From positions 1 through 64,000 of the forward strand of contig NZ_QNRR01000015.1 in assembly GCF_003315205.1 (NCBI RefSeq): a stretch of DNA of 64,000 nt. The letters are read 5' to 3'. The stretch is from Roseimicrobium gellanilyticum (GTDB lineage Bacteria > Verrucomicrobiota > Verrucomicrobiia > Verrucomicrobiales > Verrucomicrobiaceae). This document shows positions 44,332 through 52,854 of the stretch, in pieces (the first letter of the stretch is position 1; each line of letters opens with the position of its first letter). The notes beneath the pieces were generated by a model. That model ran no database searches. It saw nothing but the letters and a program-made list of their open reading frames with translations, and was not told the DNA's origin. Both the position numbers and the translations under genes were made by a program.

Positions 44332-45147
44332 ATGACATTCCACATGACCTCCAAACTGGAAAAGCACATCCTGGCGACCTACCAGTATCTGCGCATCGGG
44401 CTGGCCGTGACTGGTATCATCTTTCCGGTGCTTCTCGCTCTGGGGGGCCGCTTCCACGGGCTCACCCTGGAGGGTTCCATGAGCGCCTACTACCATGCGA
44501 GCCCACAATCCCAGGCGGATGAACGGGTGAGCCGGGCGAAATTTGATATGGAGCATCCCAATCCAACGCAAGGGCAGCTGGAAGAGTGGATGGACAAGGC
44601 CCACACGCACCCCCATGAAGGGACCATGAGGGATTGGTTCGTCGGTCTCCTGTTTGTGGTGGGTGTCATGCTCTTCCTCTACCGCGGATTCACGTCGGCC
44701 GAGAACAATGCCCTGAACCTGGCCGGACTCTGCGCGGTAGGTGTGGCATTGTTTCCCACGAGCTGGAGAGCGAGCTTCGAGGGGCGTGAGCTGGATTTTC
44801 TCGGGTTCACCTTCTCCGTTCACGGAGCATGCGCGGTGCTGCTGTTTCTTTGCATTGCTTATGTGGCGATTTTCCGCTCGAAGGATACGCTGGACCTTCT
44901 CACGGATAAAAAGCAGCGCGAAAGGTACAGGAGACTCTATGTCATCCTGGGATGGGCCATGGTGGCCAGCCCGGTCGCTGCGTTCATCATGGTGAACTTG
45001 TTTGAATACAAGAAAGCCCTCGTCTTTGCCGTGGAGTTTTTCGGCATCTGGGTGTTTTCAGCCTACTGGGGTGTGAAGTCCAGGGAGCTTGCGAGAACAC
45101 AGGCGGAGAGGAAGGCGGTGAAAGAAACCCTGGCGAGGGAGACCTGA
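44332..45147 (+). CDS. Polytopic membrane protein, 271 aa
   Basis: About six hydrophobic segments: IGLAVTGIIFPVLLALGG, DWFVGLLFVVGVMLFLY, LAGLCAVGVALFPTSW, HGACAVLLFLCIAYVAIF, VILGWAMVASPVAAFIMV and ALVFAVEFFGIWVFSAYW. The pattern MSAYYH, then MRDWFVG, then VALFPT is familiar from DUF998-like membrane proteins of unknown function (by eye). ATG 44344 is an alternative start. Confidence 0.82.
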   Translation: MTFHMTSKLEKHILATYQYLRIGLAVTGIIFPVLLALGGRFHGLTLEGSMSAYYHASPQSQADERVSRAKFDMEHPNPTQGQLEEWMDKAHTHPHEGTMRDWFVGLLFVVGVMLFLYRGFTSAENNALNLAGLCAVGVALFPTSWRASFEGRELDFLGFTFSVHGACAVLLFLCIAYVAIFRSKDTLDLLTDKKQRERYRRLYVILGWAMVASPVAAFIMVNLFEYKKALVFAVEFFGIWVFSAYWGVKSRELARTQAERKAVKETLARET

Positions 45148-45216
45148 GTCAGGCAGGTCCCCGCCTGGGACGGCTGCATTTCTGCAAGACGCCCGCGCGG
45201 AGACCCTGCGACCGCA

Positions 45217-45239
45217 CGTGAGGCTGGCAATGCCTCACG
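45217..45239. terminator. Hairpin between convergent genes
   Basis: CGTGAGGC / GCCTCACG with a 7-base loop, between the membrane-protein gene and the convergent DUF1080 gene. A GCCTCACG-based hairpin also follows the gene ending at 48435. Confidence 0.6.
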
Positions 45240-45308
45240 GGGACGCCAGGCAGCCTGATAAGCTTTTTACGGACTGGGCGATGATCTGAAATGAGAAGCC
45301 GTGCCTGT

Positions 45309-45947
45309 TTATTCGGCGAGTTCCTTCACCTGGATGTGGCGGTACTCCATGAGGTTGCGGTCGGCTTCGAGGCCGAGGGGGCCTGACTCGGGAATCTTCA
45401 AGGGAGCGGGCAGGACTTCGCCATTGCAGGTGGCCTTGATGGCGCCGCCGGTGACGGTGATCTCGATGTCATTCCACTCCTGGGGCTTGTACTGCTTGAG
45501 CTCCTTGAAGGGACCGGCGACGAGGTAGTCGCGGCATTGCAGTTGATTCTTGATGTCGCGGATGAAGATGCCGCTGTCGGCATTCACGGAGGCGCGGAAC
45601 TGGAGCTTGAGCACGAAATGCTTCGGGAGGTTTTCGAGCATCCAGAGCTGGCGGAGCTTGGGCCCCTTGGCCTTGTCCTCAGGGTTCACGGCGAGGATGC
45701 CGTCCTTGGCGCTGTAGCGTTCATCGGTGGCCTTGGTGGCGGTGCCGAGGTCGGGCTCTCCCTGGTAGTGCCAGCCGCTGAGGTCCTTTCCATTGAAGAG
45801 GCTCTTGAACCCTGGCTCGGGTGTCCAGTCCGTGGCAGCGGGCTCAGCGGCGTGGGTGAAGGTGGTGGCCGTGAGCAGGAGGGCGCTGGTGAGGAAGAAC
45901 GTGAGGCGGGTGACGAGATGGGAATGTGAGGCTGATGCTATTTTCAT
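45309..45947 (-). CDS. DUF1080 (3-keto-disaccharide hydrolase-like) exported protein, 212 aa
   Basis: A signal sequence (LTFFLTSALLLTATTFTHAA) precedes the DUF1080 core: GFKSLFNGKDLSGWHYQGE, KDGILAVN, FVLKLQFRASVNADSGIFIR, QCRDYLVAGPFKELK, WNDIEITVTGGAIKATCNGE and GPLGLEADRNLMEYRHIQVK. The family has a concanavalin-like jelly roll and includes enzymes acting on 3-keto-glycosides; it is very abundant in Planctomycetota and Verrucomicrobiota. Probably periplasmic carbohydrate processing. Confidence 0.93.
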   Translation of the reverse strand: MKIASASHSHLVTRLTFFLTSALLLTATTFTHAAEPAATDWTPEPGFKSLFNGKDLSGWHYQGEPDLGTATKATDERYSAKDGILAVNPEDKAKGPKLRQLWMLENLPKHFVLKLQFRASVNADSGIFIRDIKNQLQCRDYLVAGPFKELKQYKPQEWNDIEITVTGGAIKATCNGEVLPAPLKIPESGPLGLEADRNLMEYRHIQVKELAE

Positions 45948-46428
45948 ATGGATAGAGAGGGATGGGAGTGGATGATCCGAGGCGTGATGTCGCGGGTGCG
46001 GCGAATGAACGGGAGTGGCACTAACTCATACGCAATCGCGGTGGCAAGCCTTAGAGCATTTCGAATGAAGAGGAATCCGTGGAACAGGGATGACGCTGAG
46101 GTGATATTTGATGCTACATCCTGACATAGGTGGATACCGATTGAAATTCATTGCCCCAGGAGATCCATATCTCGCACATCCCGACCTTGCGCCCAGCCCA
46201 TCGCGCGTATAAGACAGAGACCGCTATGGGGCAGCACCCCCATCCTGCTGGGAATCCGGCATTACTCCAACGGAGTGGATACTCCATCCAAATGGTGAAT
46301 GAATGGCCATTGGAGTGGAATTTCAAATACGGAAGGGAAGACCATTCTGGGTGGAATCATAACAACTCCACCCTATAAAAAAAATGGTTCCTCTCTCCAC
46401 TGCAAAGATTGATACCACCGGCGAACTG
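45948..46428. other. Gap with an IS630-like end and a small hairpin
   Basis: Contains TTAGAGCATTTCGAATG near 46052 (IS630-terminus-like) and a 7-bp hairpin (GGGTGGA / TCCACCC, 46349-46373) followed by an A tract just upstream of the amidase gene. No gene is seen. Confidence 0.4.
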
Positions 46429-47115
46429 ATGAGCCGCCGGCACTTCCTCCACTCCCTCCTGAGCGGATTGACTCTTGGTCATGTCTGCGACGGCACCTAT
46501 GCACACGCACCCTCCCGCTCCAGCTTTTCGCTGAGCAGCGATAAACTGGTGAGAGAGGCCACCCAACTCTCCATCCCTGGTGGCAAGCTGATGCCGGTGC
46601 CGAAGTTCCTCGTAGTTCACTTCACCTGCGGCATGTCCGGTCGCAGCTCCGTGGCCTGGTGGAACAAGCCCCAGGCGAAGGGGGTGAATGCCCACTTCGT
46701 GATTGAGCGCGATGGCGAGCTGCTCCAGTGCCGCCCGTGCAACCGCATGTGTGCACACGCGGGCCCTTCCATATGGAAGGGTGTCCGCGGCCTGAATGCA
46801 TGCTCCATCGGCATCGAACTCGCCAATGCCGGCAATGCAGTGCAGCAAGGCCTGCTGTTCGGCAAGTACCGAGCCCCACATGGTGTCACCCGGGCCACGC
46901 ACAAGAACGGCCTGACCGCGGATTGGGAGAACTACTCTGAAGCGCAGTTGAAGACCTGCTTCCAACTGGCTGCGATGCTTCACGAGGAGTACCAGTTCCA
47001 GGACATCGTGGGCCACGATGACATTGCTCCGCTGCGCAAGAACGATCCGGGGCCGCTTTTTCCCATGGAAGCTCTGCAGAATTTCTGCGGCCTCACACCA
47101 ACCACGAAGCAATAG
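46429..47115 (+). CDS. N-acetylmuramoyl-L-alanine amidase (AmpD/amidase_2 type), 228 aa
   Basis: Start at ATG 46429 (MSRRHFLHSLLSGLTLGHVC), a twin-arginine-like or Sec signal; the frame also opens at 46384. The amidase_2 fold is evident: FLVVHFTCG (Zn ligand H64), GVNAHFVIERDGELLQ, SIGIELANAG (catalytic E130), IVGHDDIAPLRKNDPGPLFP (Zn ligands H196 and D206). It cleaves the bond between MurNAc and the L-Ala of the peptide stem. Probably periplasmic cell-wall turnover. Confidence 0.92.
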   Translation: MSRRHFLHSLLSGLTLGHVCDGTYAHAPSRSSFSLSSDKLVREATQLSIPGGKLMPVPKFLVVHFTCGMSGRSSVAWWNKPQAKGVNAHFVIERDGELLQCRPCNRMCAHAGPSIWKGVRGLNACSIGIELANAGNAVQQGLLFGKYRAPHGVTRATHKNGLTADWENYSEAQLKTCFQLAAMLHEEYQFQDIVGHDDIAPLRKNDPGPLFPMEALQNFCGLTPTTKQ

Positions 47116-47141
47116 CGGCAACCGGTGAGTAACGCTCCTCC

Positions 47142-47180
47142 CACACCCGCTCTTTCACAAAAGCGCGGGTGTGTTCTTTG
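47142..47180 (+). terminator. Rho-independent terminator of the amidase gene
   Basis: CACACCCGC, 14-base loop, GCGGGTGTG, then TTCTTT: a 9-bp GC-rich stem followed by a T-rich tail, 27 bp after the amidase stop. Confidence 0.75.
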
Positions 47181-47391
47181 GATCAAACAGGGGCCAATCA
47201 ATCACCGACAATGCGTTGAACACTCCGAACGCAGTCCTTGTCTGTGGAAATCCGTGCGCACCAACAACACAACCTTTTTCCAGTTTCTACTTTAGTAGAG
47301 TTTCCCGTCAGCTCCCGCATGGGAGCTATGGTCACCGGAATCCGGCAGAGATCTCTTCCACCAAAACAGTCACCCCATCCTACCCAAATCC

Positions 47392-48435
47392 ATGATCTCA
47401 CATACCTCCCCTGAAGGTCCCCACGGTCCAAGTCCGTCAGAGATGATTACAATCGCCCTCAAGGGCCTGGATCAACACAGCAAGGCCACGCGCTCCCAAG
47501 TGGTAGCCACGCTGAAAGCCTGCGGCCTGACGGTCAACGAGCAGGCCGCCGTGCTCGACCGCTGCCCCGCTCAGATCAACAACATCGCCAACGAAAGCAT
47601 CAAGATGACCCTCAGCTTCTCGGACAAGTTCCTCAACGAACATGCCTATTCCGGCTTCAGCTTTCAGGATGTGATCGACGCCAGCGAAAAGGACCTCGGC
47701 ATCAAGGAACGTGAAGTGGACGAAGTCCGTCGGGACATCCACCGCGACCGCGCTCGTGGCCTCATCAAGATCTGGATCAAGATGGGCCTGGTGACGGAGA
47801 CTGCTCCGGAGCAGTATCACGTTTCACAGAAGCACATTGATGCCCGCCACTTCAACGAGACCCCCCCCGAAATCCGCATGCTGCGCCTGCTAGTCTCCCA
47901 CACCACCAGCAGCCTGTGGATCGCGGAACTCAGCGAACAGGAGTTCCTCCGCTTCTACACACCGCTGAAGCATCTGTCCGAAACGCCCTTCGAAGATGCC
48001 GTGAACGCGGAGGAGAAGGAACTCAAGGGACAGTCGAAGAAGAAGAAGAAGGAGCGCGCTCCCGTGACTCCTCCCACGAATGAACTGGACGCCCACTATG
48101 GCATCGTGGGTGGTGTGTGGGAGCTGGAGTCTGGCCGCTTCCACGATGACATCCGCGTGAAGGACACCCTGGCATCTGCCGTGAGCGCGCAGATGGAGGG
48201 TCGTCTTCGCGGCTGTATCACCTCCATCTACGGCCCCATGGATGAGACCGGCATCAACAACCTGCGCGCCAAGTGGAGCGGCATCATCGAGGCACAGAAG
48301 AAGCTCTCCCTCGCCGCTCCCACCCGCCGTGGCCCGCGCTCGAAGAAGGTGACCGGTGAGATGGTCAAGCGCAAGTACGTCTTCGCCTATGCGCTCTGCC
48401 TGCTGGAGACGCCCCGCCCCCTGCCCCGCGAATAG
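47392..48435 (+). CDS. Hypothetical protein, 347 aa
   Basis: Soluble and mostly helical. The N-terminal region (TRSQVVATLKACGLTVNEQA) has winged-helix flavour. The middle has RDRARGLIKIWIKMGLVTET and HVSQKHIDARHF. Residues about 205-220 are a Lys run (KGQSKKKKKERAP). The C-terminal part (LRGCITSIYGPMDETG; KRKYVFAYALCLLET) is compact. Possible nucleic-acid binding, not certain. A hairpin follows the stop. Confidence 0.78.
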   Translation: MISHTSPEGPHGPSPSEMITIALKGLDQHSKATRSQVVATLKACGLTVNEQAAVLDRCPAQINNIANESIKMTLSFSDKFLNEHAYSGFSFQDVIDASEKDLGIKEREVDEVRRDIHRDRARGLIKIWIKMGLVTETAPEQYHVSQKHIDARHFNETPPEIRMLRLLVSHTTSSLWIAELSEQEFLRFYTPLKHLSETPFEDAVNAEEKELKGQSKKKKKERAPVTPPTNELDAHYGIVGGVWELESGRFHDDIRVKDTLASAVSAQMEGRLRGCITSIYGPMDETGINNLRAKWSGIIEAQKKLSLAAPTRRGPRSKKVTGEMVKRKYVFAYALCLLETPRPLPRE

Positions 48436-48440
48436 TGGGG

Positions 48441-48461
48441 GCCTCACGATCCGCGTGAGGC
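48441..48461 (+). terminator. Hairpin after the 347-aa gene
   Basis: GCCTCACG / CGTGAGGC with a 5-base loop, starting 5 bp after the stop. No T run. Confidence 0.55.
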
Positions 48462-48536
48462 TTCGCCGGCCTCACGCAAACAGCCAGTTCAAATCTTTTC
48501 ATCAAACTTCAATCAACAAAAACTATGAGCACCAAC

Positions 48537-48800
48537 ATGAAAGCGACCTCCATTGTCACCGTCCTCCTCCTTAACGTGTTTGCAAACGGATGTCCTCTTC
48601 TGGCGGCGGAGCACCCGCGAGAGCAGGCCTCGATCAGGTTCCCAGGGCACAGCATCTCCGAGGTTCTGGGACAACGAGGCATTTCGTCTTCCCCGGGGAC
48701 TTCAGGGACCTACGACACCGTGGATTCTGTCATGCACGATCGATCACCTGAAAGGGGGGCCATTTGTTCAGCACATAAAAACGGAACTCTCCAGTCCTAA
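48537..48800 (+). CDS. Possible small exported protein, 87 aa
   Basis: From ATG 48537 (or 48525): MKATSIVTVLLLNVFANGCP, LLAAEHPRE suggests a signal peptide. The rest (FPGHSISEVLGQRGISSSPG) is short and polar. It may be a truncated gene cut by the IS630-like end at about 48803. Low certainty. Confidence 0.4.
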   Translation: MKATSIVTVLLLNVFANGCPLLAAEHPREQASIRFPGHSISEVLGQRGISSSPGTSGTYDTVDSVMHDRSPERGAICSAHKNGTLQS

Positions 48801-48802
48801 CT

Positions 48803-49112
48803 AGAGCATTTAAATAAAGCCATAGCCAATTCGAATTGACCTATGGCAGCTCGTCCCGGAAGGACGCTGGATGGTAGCCGGTGGTGTAGGGAGCCTCAGC
48901 GACCGCAACCACCGGATCTACGCACCAAACGTTCTTGCGTCCCGGACGGGACGTCGGAGGAGTGTCATAGACTTCCGGCACGGGGAAAAGACCATGGCCA
49001 CCTCTTCCGCCGTCCCATCCGGGACGGAGTAGCTTTGGCATCCATGATCCGGTGGTTCCCGGCCTGATTACAGGCCTCCACCACCGGCTACCATCCAGCG
49101 TCCCTCCGGGAC
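48803..49112. mobile_element. Non-autonomous inverted-repeat element (MITE-like)
   Basis: CTAGAGCATTTAAATAAAG (48801-48819) resembles the IS630 terminus, then a palindrome around CAATTCGAATTG. Arms at 48853-48884 and 49081-49112 are reverse complements over 32 bp with one mismatch (TCCCGGAAGGACGCTGG on the left). An inner pair CCACCGGATC / GATCCGGTGG is also present. No coding capacity. Confidence 0.6.
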
Positions 49113-49194
49113 GAATTTGCCTTTATTCTCCTTATCGACGGCTACAGTCTCCGGGACGAATACGCCTTTATTCTTCCTGTCGACGGCTGCAGTC
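49104..49194 (+). repeat. Two tandem copies of a 46-bp unit
   Basis: CTCCGGGACGAATTTGCC, TTTATTC, TCGACGGCT and CTCCGGGACGAATACGCC, TTTATTC, TCGACGGCT: two adjacent copies with a few differences. The surrounding 49113-49577 has no convincing gene. Confidence 0.8.
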
Positions 49195-49577
49195 TCAATG
49201 AAAATGCTCCAACTCATCGGTGTAGCATCACTCTTTCTTGAAGTCAGGAGTCGTACGAGCCGTTCCCGGCCAGGGCGACACACCCGACTTCTACCAAAGC
49301 AAGAATGGATTGCGCAGGCTCTCCGGCCCGGCATGAACCCGGCTGCAGCGGGCTCATTTCCTCCCGGAGGATGCGGCCTTCACTCACACTCTCCAACTTT
49401 CTGAGGGACCCACGGGACGGAATCTCCCCCCCGGAGGGTCTCTCATGCATTGATGTCAGAGGCTGAGATTCCTCCGGGCCCTGATGACCTGCCTATGCGC
49501 ATGAGTGAAAGACAGCAATGGAGATGAATAGGCGACTGTCAGCGCCAGATACGTATCGCGTGCCGGTCCGGAAGAAG

Positions 49578-49645
49578 GTGGAACGTCAGCCGATGCGGGT
49601 GGAGATGCCGGACGCGGGTGGACGAAGGGCCTCCGGGCTGCCCTG
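49578..49645 (+). repeat. Dispersed repeat B, copy 5
   Basis: TGGAACGTCAGCCGATGCGG, then GCGGGTGGACGAAGGGCCTC. Same orientation as the rest. Confidence 0.7.
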
Positions 49646-49737
49646 TCCTGTCCTGTGCTGAGGTCGAGCGATGCAGCATCAAGGCAATTTCGATGTCGCC
49701 GTTCTTGAATGATGGAGGGCGGTCGTGGTAGCGTGAG

Positions 49738-50151
49738 ATGTCCGTGAAATCTCCGGAGAAAGGAAGTCCCGTGCATTCAGAGTCCGCAGCGCAGTCACAG
49801 GAACAAACGCAGAAGGCGGGGGAACTACGCGCTCGAAAATTACGTGCGCTTGATTTGTTATTGGTGGGCACAGTGGTGTGTGTGCCCTCGATCATTGGTA
49901 CCCCTGGGGAAAGGTTCCTGCCTCCTCCGGTGTTGGATGCTCACGGGCACCCCATGCTGAATGCGGAGGGTGAAACGATACGGAAGCCAACACCCTCTTA
50001 CTATATAAAGATCGCACTACTGCCTTGGAACATCGGCATGTATCTGGGTACGGGCTTGATGGTGGCGGCAGGGGTGGTGAGATTCCGCCGTGCATCCGCG
50101 AACACGGCGCCGGCAGCGGCCGACACACATGCTCGCGATGGACAAATCTGA
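49738..50151 (+). CDS. Two-helix membrane protein, 137 aa
   Basis: Polar, Gln/Glu-rich N-terminus (residues 1-35), a hydrophobic segment LDLLLVGTVVCVPSIIG, a soluble loop of about 40 residues, and a second segment YLGTGLMVAAGVVRF with a basic C-terminal flank. Function unknown. The gene at 50233 follows closely and has the same layout, so the two may form a unit. Confidence 0.65.
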   Translation: MSVKSPEKGSPVHSESAAQSQEQTQKAGELRARKLRALDLLLVGTVVCVPSIIGTPGERFLPPPVLDAHGHPMLNAEGETIRKPTPSYYIKIALLPWNIGMYLGTGLMVAAGVVRFRRASANTAPAAADTHARDGQI

Positions 50152-50232
50152 TGGCCAAGGGGCGTGACAACCGTGACCAGGCAACTCACCTGCCGTGAGG
50201 ATGGCGAGCCCACACATTTCTTCCCAGCACCC

Positions 50233-50448
50233 ATGAGACCCTATGAACGGTACTTCATCGCAGCTCTCCTCGCTTTCATTCTACAATCGGCGGTGCACTA
50301 TGACATGCCCCACTTCGGCGATTGGAGGGATGTCGTGAAGTTCCAACTTACGAAAGACTGGCTGGCAACACTGATGTCACTGACATCGCTGGCTCTTTTG
50401 ATCACCGGGGGCGTCAAATACAGGACAGAGCGGCAGGCAAAGAAGTGA
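50233..50448 (+). CDS. Two-helix membrane protein, 71 aa
   Basis: From ATG 50233 (MRPYERYFIAALLAFILQSA), a loop with HYDMPHFGDWRDVVKF, and a second segment ATLMSLTSLALLITGG ending in basic residues. The frame is open from a GTG at 50164, but the earlier part lacks coding character. Confidence 0.6.
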   Translation: MRPYERYFIAALLAFILQSAVHYDMPHFGDWRDVVKFQLTKDWLATLMSLTSLALLITGGVKYRTERQAKK

Positions 50449-50482
50449 CATTCCACGCAAAGGTGACACTGACGCCGGTCTA

Positions 50483-50612
50483 GGGCGGTTTAAACCAAGT
50501 CGTGGCCTTGGATCAGGGGTGACTTGCCGCACCGCGACCAGCGGTCGCAGCCACAGCGGTTGGGGTGGCGCGCCCCAAGACGAAAATGGCTACTCTGTAA
50601 CTTAAACCGCTC
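50483..50612. mobile_element. 130-bp MITE with IS630-type ends and TA target
   Basis: The inverted ends GGGCGGTTTAA and GAGCGGTTTAA (read inward from each side) are flanked on both sides by TA (50481-50482 and 50613-50614), the target preference of IS630/Tc1. The interior has a GCGACCAGCGGTCGC hairpin. No coding capacity. Confidence 0.7.
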
Positions 50613-50709
50613 TAGCGTCAATGCGAGTGGGCGGCGATCATATTGGAGGTGGGCGAAGGGCCTCAGGCCAATCCCCTGCCCTGCCCTGCCCTGCCCTGCC
50701 CTCCTCCGA

Positions 50710-51660
50710 TCATGCGGCCTCTGCCTGGGAGAGACCGTCGCGAAACTCCTGCTCGCTCTGGATGTGAAACTGCAGGGGGGATGACCGCAACTCATTCTGC
50801 AGGGCCTGCTTTGCGAAGCGGAGAGCTTGGAGCGTTCTCCTATCCCCTGTCACCAAGGTGTTCGCGGTATCGATATTCAGATGCATGCAGATCATGCTGT
50901 CTTCGCAATCGTTGGGATCGATGTGAAGCACGGCTGGAGTCACGTCCTCTTCGCTCGAGAGCCTCGTGCGGCTGGAAGCTGCCCGCAAGTAGTGCGCAGC
51001 ACGGTAGTAGTCGTAGACGCTTCTCATGAATTGGGAATAGCCCACACGCATCAGCAGTTCCCGACGCTCTGGGCGGTCCGCCTCAGGCAGGGCCGCGAGG
51101 TATCCATCCGTCATGTTGCGGATATCATTGCTCGCGAGCGTCCACATGTCCTCTTCCCTGATGAGATCGCTGGCGGCATAGGAGAAATTGATGAGGATCT
51201 CCCGTGCTTTGATCGTGATGGACTCGACGTACTCGCTCTGAATCTCATCCAGCATCCGGAAGGTATTCCCTGCGGCATCCTGGCAGCTCACCATTTCTCC
51301 CGAAGGAGCCTGGACCTGCTGTGCATAGAATTCCTCCAGGGTGTTGCTCTGCGACAGGACCTCAAGCACGCGCTCGAAGAGGAGCTTGTCCTCCAACCGG
51401 CTGGGATGCAGCAGGCTTCCCAGTCCGCAGGAGATGGCATGCACGGCATAGGGATCATGCAGCATGCGGGGCACCTGGCATTTCAGGACATTGCCACGGA
51501 CACGATCAAATTTCCCCGCCTCCTCCAGGTGGCTGAAGATCTCAAGAAATGAGATGGTGGAGATGGCGATGTCGCGCTGACCTCGTGCTTCCACCAGCCG
51601 GGCCCGGGGGATGGACTGGAGTGCGCATGTATCGAGGATATGCATGGGAGGACGGTTCAA
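50710..51660 (-). CDS. PIN-like nuclease-domain protein, 316 aa
   Basis: PIN landmarks are split across the protein. HILDTCALQ (D10) and ISTISFLEIFSHL (E40) lie at the N-terminus, and DPNDCEDSMICMHL and NTLVTGDRRTLQAL (late Asp cluster) at about 255-290. A helical insert of about 180 residues separates them. PIN domains are Mg-dependent RNases, often VapC-type toxins, but those are about 130 aa and paired with an antitoxin; no antitoxin gene is adjacent. ATG at codon 6 is an alternative start. Confidence 0.72.
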   Translation of the reverse strand: MNRPPMHILDTCALQSIPRARLVEARGQRDIAISTISFLEIFSHLEEAGKFDRVRGNVLKCQVPRMLHDPYAVHAISCGLGSLLHPSRLEDKLLFERVLEVLSQSNTLEEFYAQQVQAPSGEMVSCQDAAGNTFRMLDEIQSEYVESITIKAREILINFSYAASDLIREEDMWTLASNDIRNMTDGYLAALPEADRPERRELLMRVGYSQFMRSVYDYYRAAHYLRAASSRTRLSSEEDVTPAVLHIDPNDCEDSMICMHLNIDTANTLVTGDRRTLQALRFAKQALQNELRSSPLQFHIQSEQEFRDGLSQAEAA

Positions 51661-51801
51661 CGTATTGAGCTCCCAATCAAGCGCGCAGGATTCACGCGCC
51701 GATTTTCCAATGCGCGGGGGGGCTTCGAGTCCTTCATCCCGTGTGCCAACGCGTCGCCAGCGGCAGGAGGTTCGCGAGGGGTGGTGCTACGCGGGGAAGA
51801 G

Positions 51802-51870
51802 GTGGAACGTCAGTCCCCTTCAGGTAGCTATGCCGGACGCGGGGGGACGAAGGGCCTCCGGGCTGCCCTG
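51802..51870 (+). repeat. Dispersed repeat B, copy 6
   Basis: GGAACGTCAGTCCCC, then GGGGGACGAAGGGCCTCCGG. Directly followed by an AAATTTG-type AT-rich repeat. Confidence 0.7.
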
Positions 51871-51873
51871 ACG

Positions 51874-51918
51874 GATTTCAGATTTGAAATTTGAAATTTG
51901 AAATTTGAGATTTGAGAT
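51874..51918. repeat. AT-rich repeat of GAAATTT units
   Basis: GATTTCAGATTTGAAATTTG extended by further GAAATTTG units. Related short copies at 40969-41000 and 54268-54299 also sit just downstream of repeat-B-like sequence. Confidence 0.8.
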
Positions 51919-52152
51919 GGTGGGGAGAACGAGGATGAGGTGGAGCAGGAATGGGGTGCGCCCGGAGGTCCCGGAAATGCGGGGAAAGTGAAATGGCAAT
52001 TCACTTTTCCTGACATTCGGTAACACCGGTCCGGTCGCTCAAAAGGGTTGCGGTGGAGGGTGTGTTTGCTATGATGTTCACGTGAACACTTCCATATGCA
52101 GTCACCTTCCTTGCCTCGTCCTGCCGCGGACGTCGCGGGCGTGGGGGTACTC

Positions 52153-52335
52153 CTAGGCTTTCTTCTTGGGAGGCTTGGGGCCGGCGGCTTTTTTCCCCTG
52201 GTCGGGGATGAGCGAGCGGAGCCAGTCGGCGAGGGTCTTTCCCTCGCGCCTGGCGGCCTCCATCATGGCAGTGGCCTCTTCTTCGGTGGCGTAGAAACCG
52301 ACCATACGCTTTCCGGCTTTTCTCTGGTTGGGCAT
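52153..52335 (-). CDS. Small ribbon-helix-helix-like regulator, about 60 aa
   Basis: From ATG 52335: MPNQRKAGKRMVGFYATEEE, then ATAMMEAARREGKTLADWLR and a Lys/Pro tail (KKAAGPKPPKKK). A strand followed by two helices with the end LADWLRSLI is typical of Arc/MetJ-class RHH DNA-binding proteins. It is divergent from the small-gene operon, across two operator-like palindromes, so it may be that module's repressor (inference). Confidence 0.68.
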   Translation of the reverse strand: MPNQRKAGKRMVGFYATEEEATAMMEAARREGKTLADWLRSLIPDQGKKAAGPKPPKKKA

Positions 52336-52383
52336 GGTGGTGACGAGACACCGTCTGAAAAGATTCTTCAACATTTTTCTTGC

Positions 52384-52421
52384 GGGTGTCTATGCACCCA
52401 TGTTATTGGTGTCTATACACC
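52384..52421. promoter_or_regulatory. Two operator-like palindromes in the divergent control region
   Basis: GGGTGTCTATGCACCC (52384-52399) and GGTGTCTATACACC (52408-52421): two imperfect palindromes 23 bp apart with arms GGTGT/ACACC, lying between the RHH gene and ATG 52426. Such paired sites are common for RHH or phage-type repressors. Confidence 0.65.
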
Positions 52422-52425
52422 TACT

Positions 52426-52854
52426 ATGAATGCAATTGTGTATGTCAACACGCCGCTGGAGGCCCCGGAGCATGCGGCCCTGGCAGCTCTGGCACGCCGG
52501 GAGGGTCGGGCCAAGGGACAACAGCTCCGGCTGCTGGCCATCCAGGCGATGCGGGACCGGAACCAGGGGAGGAGCAAGAGCAGGAGCAGAGGCATCATGC
52601 CCGCGGGCTCTGACTCGTATGTGCCACACGCGCCGGCTCCCCTGCCCTCGTGCTCGTGTTCCTCTTCCCCCTGCTCGTGCTCGTGCTCGGATGCTGGAGC
52701 GGCAGGCTCGCCGAAGGTGCAGCTGGCTACGGCCTCTGATTCCAGGACGAGAAGGAGTACGAGCACGAATACGAACACGAACACGAGCCCCTGCACCGGC
52801 ACGGGGACGGATGCGAGAGCTGCCCTGCAGAAAGGAGGCCGCGCCCGTGGCTGA
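52426..52854 (+). CDS. First gene of the phage-like module, 142 aa
   Basis: MNAIVYVNTPLEAPEHAALA then ARREGRAKGQQLRLLAIQAM gives a structured N-terminal half. The C-terminal half is a low-complexity stretch rich in Ser, Cys, Pro and Thr (SCSCSSSPCSCSCSD; TNTNTNTSPCTGTGTD). It starts 5 bp after the operator pair and overlaps the next gene by 8 bp. Function unknown. Confidence 0.6.
   Translation: MNAIVYVNTPLEAPEHAALAALARREGRAKGQQLRLLAIQAMRDRNQGRSKSRSRGIMPAGSDSYVPHAPAPLPSCSCSSSPCSCSCSDAGAAGSPKVQLATASDSRTRRSTSTNTNTNTSPCTGTGTDARAALQKGGRARG

Noticed and set aside
50710-51660. VapC toxin of a VapBC pair
   Set aside because: The protein is more than twice the normal length and no small antitoxin gene adjoins it.
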